Shown here one piece after another: positions 44,214 to 52,570 of a stretch of 64,000 nt of DNA. The stretch's first letter is position 1, and every line of letters begins with the position of its first letter. Made by a program: the position numbers and the translations under genes. The DNA comes from Streptomyces olivaceus. Lineage in GTDB: Bacteria; Actinomycetota; Actinomycetes; Streptomycetales; Streptomycetaceae. The stretch covers positions 242,790 to 306,789 of the forward strand of contig NZ_JOFH01000006.1 of assembly GCF_000721235.1 (NCBI RefSeq). The letters are read 5' to 3'. The notes below the pieces were generated by a model. That model was not told the DNA's origin and did not search any database. It worked only from the letters and a program-made list of their open reading frames with translations.

Positions 44214-45458
44214 TCAGGCCGCCGAACCCGCCTTCCACTGGGCCCAGTCCATGTTCCAGCCGTTGAGGCCGTTGTCCGGGGCCACGGTCTTGTCGCCGGT
44301 GTTCTGGACGACGACCACGTCACCGACGATGGAGTTGTTGTAGAACCAGGCGCCCGGCGTGTCCGGGTCGTTCGCGCCCTTGGCGTCCTCCAGGCCGACG
44401 CAGCCGTGGCTGGTGTTGGCCTGGCCGAAGATGCCCTTGCCCCAGTAGTTGCCGTGGATGAAGGTGCCGGAGGTGCTCAGCCGCATGGCGTGGGGCACGT
44501 CCTTGATGTCGTACTCGCCCTTGCCGTCGTCGTCGGTGAAGCCGACGGTCGAGCCGTCCATCCGGGTCTCCTTGTACTTCTCGGAGATAACCATCTGGCC
44601 TTCGTAGGTCTTGTTGTCCGGGGAACCGGCGGAGATCGGGATGGTCTTGACCGTCTTGCCGTCCTGCGTGACCTTCATCTGCTTGGTCTTGGCGTCGACG
44701 TAGGAGACCTGGTTGCGGCCGATCTTGAAGGTGACCGTCTTCTGCTGGACGCCGTAGACGCCGTCGGCGCCCTCGACCCCGTCGAGCGCCAGCTTCAGGG
44801 TGACGGTGGAGTTCTCCTGCCAGTAGTTCTCGGGGCGGCAGTCCATGCGCTGGGTGCTGAACCAGTGGCAGGCCACCTCCTCGCCGCTGCTGGTGTTGAC
44901 CGTGATGGCCTTCTGGACGGCGGCCTTGTCGGTGATCTCCTTGTCGAAGCTGATCGACACGGGCATGCCGACACCGACGGTCTTGCCGTCGTCCGGGGTG
45001 AAGGTGCCGATGAAGCTGTTCTCGGGGGAGACCGTGGTGAACGAGGAGTTCTCGTGGGCGGCGCGGCCGTCGGAGTCCTTCGCGGTCGCGGCGATCTGGT
45101 ACTTGGTGGCGCGCTCCAGCTGCCCGCTGGGCTTCCAGCTCGTCTTGTCGGCGGATATCTCGCCGTCGACCTCGGTGCCGTCCGAGGCGGTCATCTTCAC
45201 CTCGGTGAGCGTGCCCTTGCTCACGGTGACACCGGCGGAGTTGTTGATGGACGCGTTGTCCGAGCCGCCCTTGGGCGTGATCTTTATCTGGGCCTCGGAC
45301 TGCTTCTTGGCCGCCGCCTCGTCGACCTCGGCCTGAGAGGTGTTCCCGTCCCCGCCGGAGGTGTCGGCGTCACTACTGGAACATGCCGAGAGCACCAGCA
45401 CACCGCCGAGCAGTGCGGACGCGGCCGCCAGGCCCTTGCGCCGCTTACCGTCCGTCAT
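44214..45458 (-). CDS. L,D-transpeptidase lipoprotein
   Basis: This 414-residue exported lipoprotein makes 3-3 cross-links in peptidoglycan. A short basic N terminus and hydrophobic stretch end in the lipobox LSACS. Two Ig-like domains follow, then the YkuD catalytic domain with HGNYWGKGIFGQANTSHGCVGL, in which the Cys is the nucleophile. The order matches mycobacterial LdtMt2/LppS. The ATG at 45458 has GGAGA 9 bases upstream; an ATG at 45473 is the alternative. Confidence 0.93.
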   Translation of the reverse strand: MTDGKRRKGLAAASALLGGVLVLSACSSSDADTSGGDGNTSQAEVDEAAAKKQSEAQIKITPKGGSDNASINNSAGVTVSKGTLTEVKMTASDGTEVDGEISADKTSWKPSGQLERATKYQIAATAKDSDGRAAHENSSFTTVSPENSFIGTFTPDDGKTVGVGMPVSISFDKEITDKAAVQKAITVNTSSGEEVACHWFSTQRMDCRPENYWQENSTVTLKLALDGVEGADGVYGVQQKTVTFKIGRNQVSYVDAKTKQMKVTQDGKTVKTIPISAGSPDNKTYEGQMVISEKYKETRMDGSTVGFTDDDGKGEYDIKDVPHAMRLSTSGTFIHGNYWGKGIFGQANTSHGCVGLEDAKGANDPDTPGAWFYNNSIVGDVVVVQNTGDKTVAPDNGLNGWNMDWAQWKAGSAA

Positions 45459-45681
45459 CACACGCTTCTCCATCGTTGCCGATCCCGAAAACCCCGGATA
45501 CCCCGTCAATAACTTTCAACGCTACGACCGGTTCGTCCCGTTCCACATCGATCACAGGTGTGGGGCACGCCACGTTCGCCACGGGGGCGAGGGGTGCGCG
45601 GGGTCGGTCAGTGCTCCCCGTGAGACGACCGAACCCCGGGTGGCGGTTGCCGCCCGGGGCCGGAATTTTTCCCACGCGGCG

Positions 45682-46035
45682 TCAGCCGACCCGCAGTCCG
45701 TCGTCGTCCGGGTCGTTCTCGTCGTCATCATCCTCGCCGAGGTCCCACGCGGGCGAGTCGGGGTCGTAGTCGATCCGCTCGCTGCTCCAGGAGGCCTGCT
45801 GGAGTTCGACCCCCGGCACGGCACTGACCAGGTCGAAGGGGTCGACGAGATGAGCGAGGGCCTCGGCCGTGTCCTCCGTCACAGCCCGCTCGGAGTGGGC
45901 CCGCTCCGCGTCCGAGAGGTCGGTGTCGTCGGCGAGGGCCTGCAGCGCGGCCCCGGTCACGGCCTCGTCGTCGCCGACCTCGAGGACGAGCTCGACGCGA
46001 ATACGCACATGTCGTGATGTCTCTGGAGTGCTCAT
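45682..46035 (-). CDS. Acidic conserved hypothetical protein
   Basis: This 117-residue, very acidic protein has a beta-like start (VRIRVELVLEVGDD), a helix-rich middle containing HLVDPFDLVSAVPGVELQQASW, and a C-terminal run of Asp and Glu. It has no signal or membrane segment. I do not recognise the family. It is upstream of, and on the same strand as, the L,D-transpeptidase gene, with a 223-bp gap that shows no clear terminator. Confidence 0.65.
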   Translation of the reverse strand: MSTPETSRHVRIRVELVLEVGDDEAVTGAALQALADDTDLSDAERAHSERAVTEDTAEALAHLVDPFDLVSAVPGVELQQASWSSERIDYDPDSPAWDLGEDDDDENDPDDDGLRVG

Positions 46036-46144
46036 GCCCGGAGCGTAAGGCCGAGGGCTCCCGTGACTTTCCTGTGACCCGCGACTTTCACTAACATCTG
46101 CTCACACGGCCAATTAGCCAGCGCCACAAGGGGATCGATATTCC

Positions 46145-46489
46145 GTGTCATCCGCCCGCCGTCCGTTGCTGACCGCCGCCGCCGCGGGGGGCCTCCTGTG
46201 CGCCCTGTGGTTCGTGCCGTCGGCGAACGCGACACCCGACACTCCCGTGCTCGAGTCCGCGGCCGCGACCCCGTCCTCGCAGGTCACGGCACAGGCCAGA
46301 GCGGCGTCCACGGACACCGCGGCCAACCGCACCACCCTGTCCGGCACGTCCGGCGACGCGGGCACGACCCGCCTGGCCGACACCGGCAGCTTCGACAGCA
46401 CGCCGTACGTCGTCGGCGGCGCCCTCTGCCTGAGTCTGGGCGCGGGCTTCGTCGGCTACTCGGTACGCCGGGAGCGCCTCGGTCTCTGA
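46145..46489 (+). CDS. Secreted sortase substrate with LADTG motif
   Basis: This is a 114-residue exported protein: signal peptide (residues 1-29, ending SANA), a Thr/Ala/Ser-rich region of about 45 residues, then LADTG (77-81), a membrane helix (88-107) and a basic tail RRERLGL. This is the complete cell-wall sorting signal of the LAxTG class used by class E sortases in Streptomyces. There is no sortase gene in the window. The GTG at 46145 is the only start that keeps the signal peptide; the ribosome site is weak (AAGGGGAT, 11 bases away). Confidence 0.8.
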   Translation: MSSARRPLLTAAAAGGLLCALWFVPSANATPDTPVLESAAATPSSQVTAQARAASTDTAANRTTLSGTSGDAGTTRLADTGSFDSTPYVVGGALCLSLGAGFVGYSVRRERLGL

Positions 46490-46524
46490 CCGGCTCCCGT
46501 ACCGGTACGCACGTCCACACATCC

Positions 46525-46557
46525 CGAGGGGCCCCGTCCTGCCGACAGGGCCCCTCG
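46525..46557. terminator. Bidirectional terminator between sorting substrate and hutH
   Basis: CGAGGGGCCC pairs with GGGCCCCTCG (10 bp), with further CGTC/GACA pairing inside. It separates two convergent genes. Confidence 0.75.
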
Positions 46558-46579
46558 GTCTGCCTGCCGGCCCGTCCGC

Positions 46580-48124
46580 CTACCGCAGCGGTCCGGTGAC
46601 CGTCTCCGCCGCCGCGACCAGGTGCCCGCCCCGCACGAAGGCCTCCGCCGCGGCAAGGTCGGGCGACAGGTGGCGGTCCGGGCCTGGCCCCCCGACACCG
46701 GCCGCCCGTACGGCGTCGACGACGGCCCGGGAGGCAGGGGCCGGGGTGAGTCCCTCGCGCAGCTCGACCGCGCGCGTGGCGGCGTACAGCTCGACGGCGA
46801 TCACGCGGGCGAGGTTGTCGACGGCCGTGCGCAGCTTCCGCGCCGCCGACCAGCCCATGGAGACGTGGTCCTCCTGCATCGCGGAGGACGGGATGGAGTC
46901 CGCCGACGCCGGTACGGCGAGCCGCTTCAGCTCGCCGACCAGGGCGGCCTGGGTGTACTGGGCGATCATCAGACCGGAGTCGACACCGGCGTCGTCGGCG
47001 AGGAACGGCGGCAGGCCGTGGCTGCGGTTCTTGTCGAGGAGCCGGTCGGTGCGGCGCTCGGTGATGGAGCCGAGGTCGGCGACGGCGACGGCGAGGAAGT
47101 CCAGGACGTAGGCGACGGGGGCGCCGTGGAAGTTGCCGTTGGACTCCACCCGGCCGTCGGGCAGGACCACCGGGTTGTCGACGGCCGCCGCCAGCTCGCG
47201 TTCGGCGACGAGGCCCGCGTGGGCCATCGTGTCGCGTCCGGCGCCCGCGACCTGCGGGGCGCAGCGCACCGAGTAGGCGTCCTGGACGCGGGGCGCGTCG
47301 TCCTGGTGGTGCCCGGTCAGGCCCGAACCTTCGAGTACGGCCGCCATGTTGGCGGCGCTGGCGGCCTGCCCCGGGTGCGGGCGGATGGCGTGCAGCTCGG
47401 GGGCGAGCACACGGTCGGTGCCGAGCAGGGCCTCCATGGTCAGCGCGGCGGTGACGTCGGCGGACTTGTACAGGGTGTCGAGATCGGCGAGGGCCATGAC
47501 CAGCATGCCGAGCATGCCGTCCGTGCCGTTGAGGAGGGCGAGCCCCTCCTTCTCGCGCAGCTCGACGGGGGCGATGCCGTGCGCGGCGAGCAGGTCACCG
47601 GCCGGCCGCACGGTGCCGTCGGGCCCTTCGGCGTCGCCCTCGCCCATGAGAGTGAGCGCGCAGTGCGAGAGCGGGGCCAGGTCGCCGGAGCAGCCCAGGG
47701 AGCCGTACTCGTGCACGACCGGGGTGATCCCGGCGTTGAGCACGTCGGCCATGGTCTGCGCGACCTCGGGGCGCACGCCGGTGCGTCCGGAGCAGACGGT
47801 CTTCAGCCGCAGGAACATCAGCGCCCGGACCACCTCGCGCTCGACGCGCGGCCCCATTCCGGCGGCGTGCGAGCGGACGATGTTGCGCTGCAGCTGCGCG
47901 CGCAGGTCGGGGCTGATGTGGCGGGTCGCCAGGGCACCGAATCCGGTGCTCACCCCGTACACGGGGTCCGGCTTGGCGGCCAGCGCGTCCACGATCTCGC
48001 GGGCCGCGGCCAGGGCGGCCACCGCCTCGCCGGAGAGCTCGACCCGGGCGCCCGCGCGCGCCACGGCGAGCACGTCGGACGCGGTGACCCCCGACGTCCC
48101 CACCACCACAGTGTGCATATCCAT
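46580..48124 (-). CDS. hutH: Histidine ammonia-lyase
   Basis: This 514-residue enzyme opens histidine catabolism by converting histidine to urocanate. The MIO-forming loop is GSLGCSGDLAPLSH. The usual Ala-Ser-Gly triad is Cys145-Ser146-Gly147 here, so the prosthetic group would form from Cys-Ser-Gly. Other family segments (YGVSTGFGALA, NGTDGMLGML, QEDHVSMGW) are intact. The ATG at 48124 directly follows a promoter (48132-48160), so the message is leaderless; ATG 48118 is possible. No other hut genes are nearby, which is usual for Streptomyces. Confidence 0.95.
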   Translation of the reverse strand: MDMHTVVVGTSGVTASDVLAVARAGARVELSGEAVAALAAAREIVDALAAKPDPVYGVSTGFGALATRHISPDLRAQLQRNIVRSHAAGMGPRVEREVVRALMFLRLKTVCSGRTGVRPEVAQTMADVLNAGITPVVHEYGSLGCSGDLAPLSHCALTLMGEGDAEGPDGTVRPAGDLLAAHGIAPVELREKEGLALLNGTDGMLGMLVMALADLDTLYKSADVTAALTMEALLGTDRVLAPELHAIRPHPGQAASAANMAAVLEGSGLTGHHQDDAPRVQDAYSVRCAPQVAGAGRDTMAHAGLVAERELAAAVDNPVVLPDGRVESNGNFHGAPVAYVLDFLAVAVADLGSITERRTDRLLDKNRSHGLPPFLADDAGVDSGLMIAQYTQAALVGELKRLAVPASADSIPSSAMQEDHVSMGWSAARKLRTAVDNLARVIAVELYAATRAVELREGLTPAPASRAVVDAVRAAGVGGPGPDRHLSPDLAAAEAFVRGGHLVAAAETVTGPLR

Positions 48125-48131
48125 ATTCAGG

Positions 48132-48160
48132 AGCGTACGCAGTGAATTCAACGATGTCAC
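48132..48160 (-). promoter_or_regulatory. hutH promoter, leaderless
   Basis: On the minus strand GTGACA, a 17-base spacer and TACGCT form a good vegetative-type promoter. The -10 ends 7 bases before the hutH ATG, leaving no room for a ribosome binding site. Confidence 0.65.
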
Positions 48161-48285
48161 GAGAGGTACGCCGCCGGATACGTCACTACCGGGAAGGGGG
48201 TGCACCCCTTACGACACGCACCCCGTACGACAACGACAGGTACGGCAGGTACGACAGGGCACACCCCACGGCACGCACTCCGCAT

Positions 48286-48315
48286 GGCATGCACCCGTAC
48301 GGCATGCACCCTTAC
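48286..48315. repeat. 15-bp tandem repeat upstream of hutH
   Basis: GGCATGCACCCGTAC is followed by GGCATGCACCCTTAC. The preceding 90 bases (from about 48195) are also built of degenerate GTACGACA and GCACCCC units. The whole 48161-48382 stretch has no gene. Confidence 0.7.
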
Positions 48316-48382
48316 GCGGCGATTCCCGCGACGCGCGCCCCGCCCCGCTCACCACGCGCACCCCGCTCACGACGCGCGCCCG

Positions 48383-49534
48383 CTACGGCGAGTGCCGCCC
48401 CCGGAAGCGCCTGCGCTCCCCGTCCTCCTCCCGCGACGGTTCGTCCGCGAGCCGCACGACGGGGTCGTCGGGCCCCTCGCGGCCCGCGACGACCGGCCCG
48501 GCGGACCGCTCGGCCTTGGCCCGGTACTGAGCCGCGTCGGCGAGCCGGAACAGCCGGCGGGCGGAGCGCACGGGCCCGACCGGGTCCTCCGTGGACGCGA
48601 CACCGCAGGCCACCCCGTCGCCGAGCTCCAGCTCGGCTGCCCGGCGGCACAGCTCCTCGGCGGCCTTGACCACCGCGTCGGCGGCGGGGCCGACCGCGAG
48701 CAGACAGAACTCGTCCCCGCCGAGCCGCGCGGCCAGCGCTCCCGGGAGCATCGCCCCGCACAGCGAGAGCACCGAGCCGAAACGTTCCAGCAGCCGGTCG
48801 CCCACAGCGTGCCCGTGCGTGTCGTTGACCCGCTTGAGGCCGTTCAGGTCGCACACGACGAGGCTGACGACGACGCCCTCCCCGCGGTGCCGCTCGACGG
48901 CCTCGTCCAGCGCGGCGTCGACGGCCCTGCGGTTGGCCAGCCCGGTGAGCGCGTCCGTGTAGGCCAGCCTGCGGACCTCCTCAAGGCGCTCGGTCTGCGC
49001 GATCCCGGCGGCCACGACCGAGGCCAGCACGGTGGCGAAGTCCGCGTCGGCCCGCTCGAAGACCCGCTCCCCCACCGGACGGGCCGCGTACAGCTCGCCC
49101 CAGGCCCGTCCGTGCAGCACGATGGGCGCGACCACGCAGCAGCCCCGGCCCCGGCGGCGCAGGGCGGCGACCCGCTGGTGCACATACCCGGGGCGTCCCG
49201 CGGCGGGCCCCTCGGCGGTCTCGACCCAGGCGTCGGGCTCGCCGCCACCGGCCCAGCGCTCGTGCAGGAACTCGGTGATCTCCGCGAACTGGTGCACCGG
49301 GTAGGACTCGTCCTCCGGGAACTCCTCCTCGCCCTCGGCACGCCCGCCGACGTTGACCAGGACCCGGAGCCGACCCAGATCCCGCTCCCAGACCGACAGC
49401 GCGGCGAAGCTGCCGCCCAGCGCCGCGCAGGCCCCGAGAGCCGCCGCCCGCCACACCTCCCGGGAGGTGTGCGCGGCGGCCATGCCCTGCGCCAGTGCCA
49501 CCACGGCCGCGAGCCGCCTGTCGTCGCCCATCAC
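48383..49534 (-). CDS. cdgE: GAF-GGDEF diguanylate cyclase
   Basis: This 383-residue cyclic-di-GMP synthase has a GAF-like sensory domain (about residues 15-180), then a linker helix ERLEEVRRLAYTDALTGLANRR and the GGDEF domain. The active site is ARLGGDEF (272-276) and the Mg/GTP helix is DLNGLKRVNDTHGHAVGD. The inhibitory I-site RxxD is missing five residues before GGDEF (LPGA instead). The gene lies next to hutH and near cya as in my memory of S. coelicolor SCO4931; the symbol rests on that. Confidence 0.87.
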   Translation of the reverse strand: MMGDDRRLAAVVALAQGMAAAHTSREVWRAAALGACAALGGSFAALSVWERDLGRLRVLVNVGGRAEGEEEFPEDESYPVHQFAEITEFLHERWAGGGEPDAWVETAEGPAAGRPGYVHQRVAALRRRGRGCCVVAPIVLHGRAWGELYAARPVGERVFERADADFATVLASVVAAGIAQTERLEEVRRLAYTDALTGLANRRAVDAALDEAVERHRGEGVVVSLVVCDLNGLKRVNDTHGHAVGDRLLERFGSVLSLCGAMLPGALAARLGGDEFCLLAVGPAADAVVKAAEELCRRAAELELGDGVACGVASTEDPVGPVRSARRLFRLADAAQYRAKAERSAGPVVAGREGPDDPVVRLADEPSREEDGERRRFRGRHSP

Positions 49535-49549
49535 TCCAGGCTAGGGAGA

Positions 49550-49572
49550 TTTACCAGAAAATGGCATGTAAA
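49550..49572. promoter_or_regulatory. Inverted repeat upstream of GGDEF gene
   Basis: TTTAC, 13 bases, GTAAA form an inverted repeat inside an AT-rich patch 16 bases upstream of the diguanylate cyclase start. It does not match the BldD consensus I remember closely; it may be a site for another regulator or part of the promoter. Confidence 0.4.
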
Positions 49573-49629
49573 CATGGCGAACAGGGTGAAATGGTCAGTC
49601 CGCGGCCTCCCCGCGACCGCCCCGCGGCC

Positions 49630-50430
49630 TCACTCGCCCGGCCACCTGGGCGCCCGCTTCTCGTTGAACGCCGCCACACCCTCCGCGCGGTCCCCCGAGA
49701 ACGCCACCGTCCGCCACGCCGCGTCCTCCACCTCGAGGCCGGTCCGCAGGTCGAGGCCGTGGCCGAGTCGCAGCGCCCGCTTGGCCGCCCGCAGGCCCAC
49801 CGGCGAGTTCGCGGCCATCCGGGAGGCGAGGTCCAGGGCCTCCTCCCGGTCCCGCCCCTCGTCCACCAGTTGGTCCACGAGACCCAGCTCCCGCGCCTCC
49901 GGCGCCGCCACCCGCCGCGCCGTGAACACCAGCTCGGCGGCGCGCGCGGCCCCGACCCGCCGCGGCAGCAGCTGCGTACCGCCGCCGCCCGGGATCACGC
50001 CCACCGACACCTCGGGCAGCCCCACCACCGCCGTGGGGTCGGCCACGATCACGTCGCACGACAGCGCCAGCTCGAACCCGCCGCCCAACGCGAACCCGTG
50101 CACGGCCGCGATCGTCGGCACCGGCAGCTCCAGCACCGAGGTGTACGCCCCCCGCGACACCGGCCGCTGCCGCAGCAGGTCGGCGTCGGTGAAGGAGTTC
50201 CGCTCCTTCAGGTCGGCACCGACGCAGAACGCCCGCTCGTGGGTCGAGGTCAGCACCACGGCCCGTACGGTCGGGTCCTCGCCCAGCGCCGCGCAGGCGG
50301 CGCCGATGGAGCGGGCCATCGCGGTCGACACGGCGTTCATGGCCTTCGGCCGGTCGAGTGCGAGCTCCGCGACGTGTCCGTCACCGTGCCGCCGCACCAG
50401 GACGAACTCTCCGAACCGCTCCTCGCTCAT
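49630..50430 (-). CDS. Enoyl-CoA hydratase/isomerase family protein
   Basis: This is a 266-residue crotonase-fold enzyme. The oxyanion-hole segments are ERAFCVGADLKERNSF and HGFALGGGFELALSCD, and the catalytic-loop Glu is in LPEVSVGVIPGGGGTQ, all consistent with hydration of trans-2-enoyl-CoA. Pathway assignment (fatty-acid or branched-chain breakdown) is not possible from the sequence. The promoter region carries the palindrome at 50442-50457 directly upstream. Confidence 0.9.
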   Translation of the reverse strand: MSEERFGEFVLVRRHGDGHVAELALDRPKAMNAVSTAMARSIGAACAALGEDPTVRAVVLTSTHERAFCVGADLKERNSFTDADLLRQRPVSRGAYTSVLELPVPTIAAVHGFALGGGFELALSCDVIVADPTAVVGLPEVSVGVIPGGGGTQLLPRRVGAARAAELVFTARRVAAPEARELGLVDQLVDEGRDREEALDLASRMAANSPVGLRAAKRALRLGHGLDLRTGLEVEDAAWRTVAFSGDRAEGVAAFNEKRAPRWPGE

Positions 50431-50441
50431 GACACCCTCCG

Positions 50442-50457
50442 GTTAACGCGTGTTAAC
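50442..50457. promoter_or_regulatory. GTTAA-N6-TTAAC operator candidate
   Basis: GTTAACGCGTGTTAAC lies 12 bases upstream of the enoyl-CoA hydratase ATG. It fits the 16-base palindrome GTTAA-N6-TTAAC that I remember for AccR, a TetR repressor of short-chain acyl-CoA metabolism in Streptomyces. The position would block transcription. Confidence 0.6.
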
Positions 50458-50643
50458 GAGTAGACCGCCCGATCATCGCAGCCCGGCCCGCGCGAGGGGA
50501 AGACCGGACGCCCCCGCGCTCCCACGGCCCTCGGCCACCCGTTCGAGTGACATCCGGCCGACCGCCGCACCCGGGCCGTCACCGCGCCGTAGCGTCGCTC
50601 CGCCACGGCGCAGGGGAGGCGGCGTGGGCACCGGGGAGGGCAC

Positions 50644-51375
50644 ATGACCACGACGACTACGGCATCGACGGCGGCGGAGGCGGCCATCGGCGGGCCGGCG
50701 GAGCAGCCGCGCCCGCGGGGACGCCGCGGACGGCACCGCCGCCCCCGCCCGCGCAAGGTGCTGCTGGCCGCCGGAGGCCTCGCCCTGGCGGCCGGGGCCC
50801 TGAGCCTCGTACGCCTGCTGCCCGGACCCGGTGCCGACGGCGCGGGCGGTTACGGGGCCGAGGCGGCACCGCGCGGGGAGACGGGCGCCGCGACGGACGG
50901 GGCGACGGGGTCCGCCGCCGGGGGCGACGCCGGCCGGCCCGGGGCGAGCCCCTCGGCGACGTCCGCGATGGGCGGGCTGAACGGTTCCCCGGGAGGGGGC
51001 CCCGTGCCGGATGCGGCAGGTCCGCCGGGCGCGTCCGGCACGCCGGGCCGGTCCTCGGCCCCACTCCCTTCGGACCACACCGGCCCCTCCGGCGCCACCG
51101 GCCCCTCCGACCCCCGTGCCCCGTCCACTTCCACCGCGACGCCGGCCCCCGGCGCCGCGGGTCCGGAGGGCCACCGGGGCACGGCTGCCGCCCCGCACCC
51201 CGCGCGACCGTCCCGCCCGGACCGCCCCCCGCGCCCCACGCCGGACCGCGGCACGCCGCCGCCGACCGCACCGGGTGACCGGAACGAAAGGGACGACCGG
51301 GAAGACGGGCGCGACCCTGACCTGTGCGTGCCGGTCATCGGCCTCTGCGTCGGCCTGTTCCACGGCGGGGACTGA
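50644..51375 (+). CDS. Low-complexity membrane-anchored hypothetical protein
   Basis: This 243-residue protein has a basic, Arg/Pro-rich N terminus, one membrane helix (about residues 38-58) and a long Gly/Pro/Ser/Ala/Thr-rich exterior region. It ends in a short conserved-looking LCVPVIGLCVGLF. GGGGAGG before the ATG supports it as a real gene. No domain is recognisable; the Cys pair near the end could be functional. Confidence 0.6.
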   Translation: MTTTTTASTAAEAAIGGPAEQPRPRGRRGRHRRPRPRKVLLAAGGLALAAGALSLVRLLPGPGADGAGGYGAEAAPRGETGAATDGATGSAAGGDAGRPGASPSATSAMGGLNGSPGGGPVPDAAGPPGASGTPGRSSAPLPSDHTGPSGATGPSDPRAPSTSTATPAPGAAGPEGHRGTAAAPHPARPSRPDRPPRPTPDRGTPPPTAPGDRNERDDREDGRDPDLCVPVIGLCVGLFHGGD

Positions 51376-51421
51376 AACCCCGCGCGCCCCCGGCGAAACA
51401 CAGCCTGGCTGGACGGCCCGG

Positions 51422-52570
51422 TTAGGAGGACTCCCCGCCGCCGGCGCCCCGGCGCGTGAGCAGCCACGGCTCGACCACGCCGAGACCGCGTACCGGCCGC
51501 TGCCACATCGGCTGGAGCGCGAAGCGGTACGCCGGCGGCTCCTCGCCCTCCTTCTCCGCCGCGGCGGTCTCCTCGGCCGCCGCGGCCTCCGAGGCCGGAG
51601 CGTCGCCGGTGCGGATCAGCTCCTCCGCGAAGGCGGTGTCGACGAGCACGGCGTCCTTGGGGGCTATCGAGGTGAGCCGGGAGGCCAGGTTGACGGTCGT
51701 ACCGAAGACGTCGCCCATCCGGGTGGTGACGGTGCCGAAGGCGATGCCGACGCGCAGTTCCGGCATGGTCTCGTCGTTGGCCATCGTCTCGACCAGCAGC
51801 AACGCGATCTCGGCGGCCGTACCGGCGTCGTCGGCGGCGTAGAGCACCTCGTCGCCGAGGGTCTTGATCAGCCGCCCGCCGCGTGCGGCCACCAGGTCGG
51901 CGGAGGTGGTCTCGAAGGCCTCGACCAGCTCGCCGAGCTCCTCCTCCTCCATCCGGCGGGTCAGGCGCGTGAAGCCCACCAGGTCCGCGAAGCCGACCGC
52001 GAGCCGCCGGTCCACCATCTCCTCGTCGTCACCGGCCTGCACGACCCGTCCGGCCGAGGCGGCGAGCTGGCGCCGCCAGACGTAGACGAGGAACTCCTGC
52101 AGCTCGGGCAGGAGCAGTTCGACGATTGGGTACGTCACCTCGGTGCGCGTCATCCCGGGCTCCGGGGGCTCGGTCAGGCCCTCCAGGAAGGAGTCGATCT
52201 GCCACTCGGCCAACCGGGCGGTGGTCTGCCCCGTGGACCGGGCCACCTGGACGGCCATCGCCTCGCTGAGCAGCCCCGCCTCCACCAGACCGGCCAGCCG
52301 CCGCAGGGCGAGCACGTCGGCCTCGGTGAGCGCCTTGGCCTGCCCGATGTCGGCGAAGCCCATGGCCCGCCAGAAGCGTGAGGCCAGCTCCATGGAGACG
52401 CCCGCGCTGCGGGCGGCCTGGAAGGGGGTGTAGCGGCGCTCGGCGCCCAGGATGAGCCCTTCGAGGCGCAGCGCGAGCGGGTCCTCGCCGGGATCGGCGG
52501 AGTCCGGGGCGGGCTCGGGGTCCACCCGGCCGTCCCCGTCCGCGCCGGAGCCCGTGTCGTCGACGGTCAC
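51422..52570 (-). CDS. cya: Class III adenylate cyclase
   Basis: This 382-residue enzyme makes cAMP. The N-terminal helical part contains a MerR-like segment (YTPFQAARSAGVSMELASRFWRAMG) common in streptomycete Cya. The cyclase domain (about 185-330) shows the metal Asp in GFADLVGFTRL, the adenine-specifying Lys and second metal Asp in LIKTLGDEVLY, and the transition-state segment FGTTVNLASRL. An acidic Ala/Glu-rich stretch interrupts the C terminus. GAAGGG precedes the GTG. It corresponds, as I recall, to S. coelicolor SCO4928. Confidence 0.94.
   Translation of the reverse strand: MTVDDTGSGADGDGRVDPEPAPDSADPGEDPLALRLEGLILGAERRYTPFQAARSAGVSMELASRFWRAMGFADIGQAKALTEADVLALRRLAGLVEAGLLSEAMAVQVARSTGQTTARLAEWQIDSFLEGLTEPPEPGMTRTEVTYPIVELLLPELQEFLVYVWRRQLAASAGRVVQAGDDEEMVDRRLAVGFADLVGFTRLTRRMEEEELGELVEAFETTSADLVAARGGRLIKTLGDEVLYAADDAGTAAEIALLLVETMANDETMPELRVGIAFGTVTTRMGDVFGTTVNLASRLTSIAPKDAVLVDTAFAEELIRTGDAPASEAAAAEETAAAEKEGEEPPAYRFALQPMWQRPVRGLGVVEPWLLTRRGAGGGESS

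Noticed and set aside
46580..48205. HutH start at 48205
   Set aside because: The extra 27 residues lie upstream of a promoter whose -10 ends 7 bases before the ATG at 48124.
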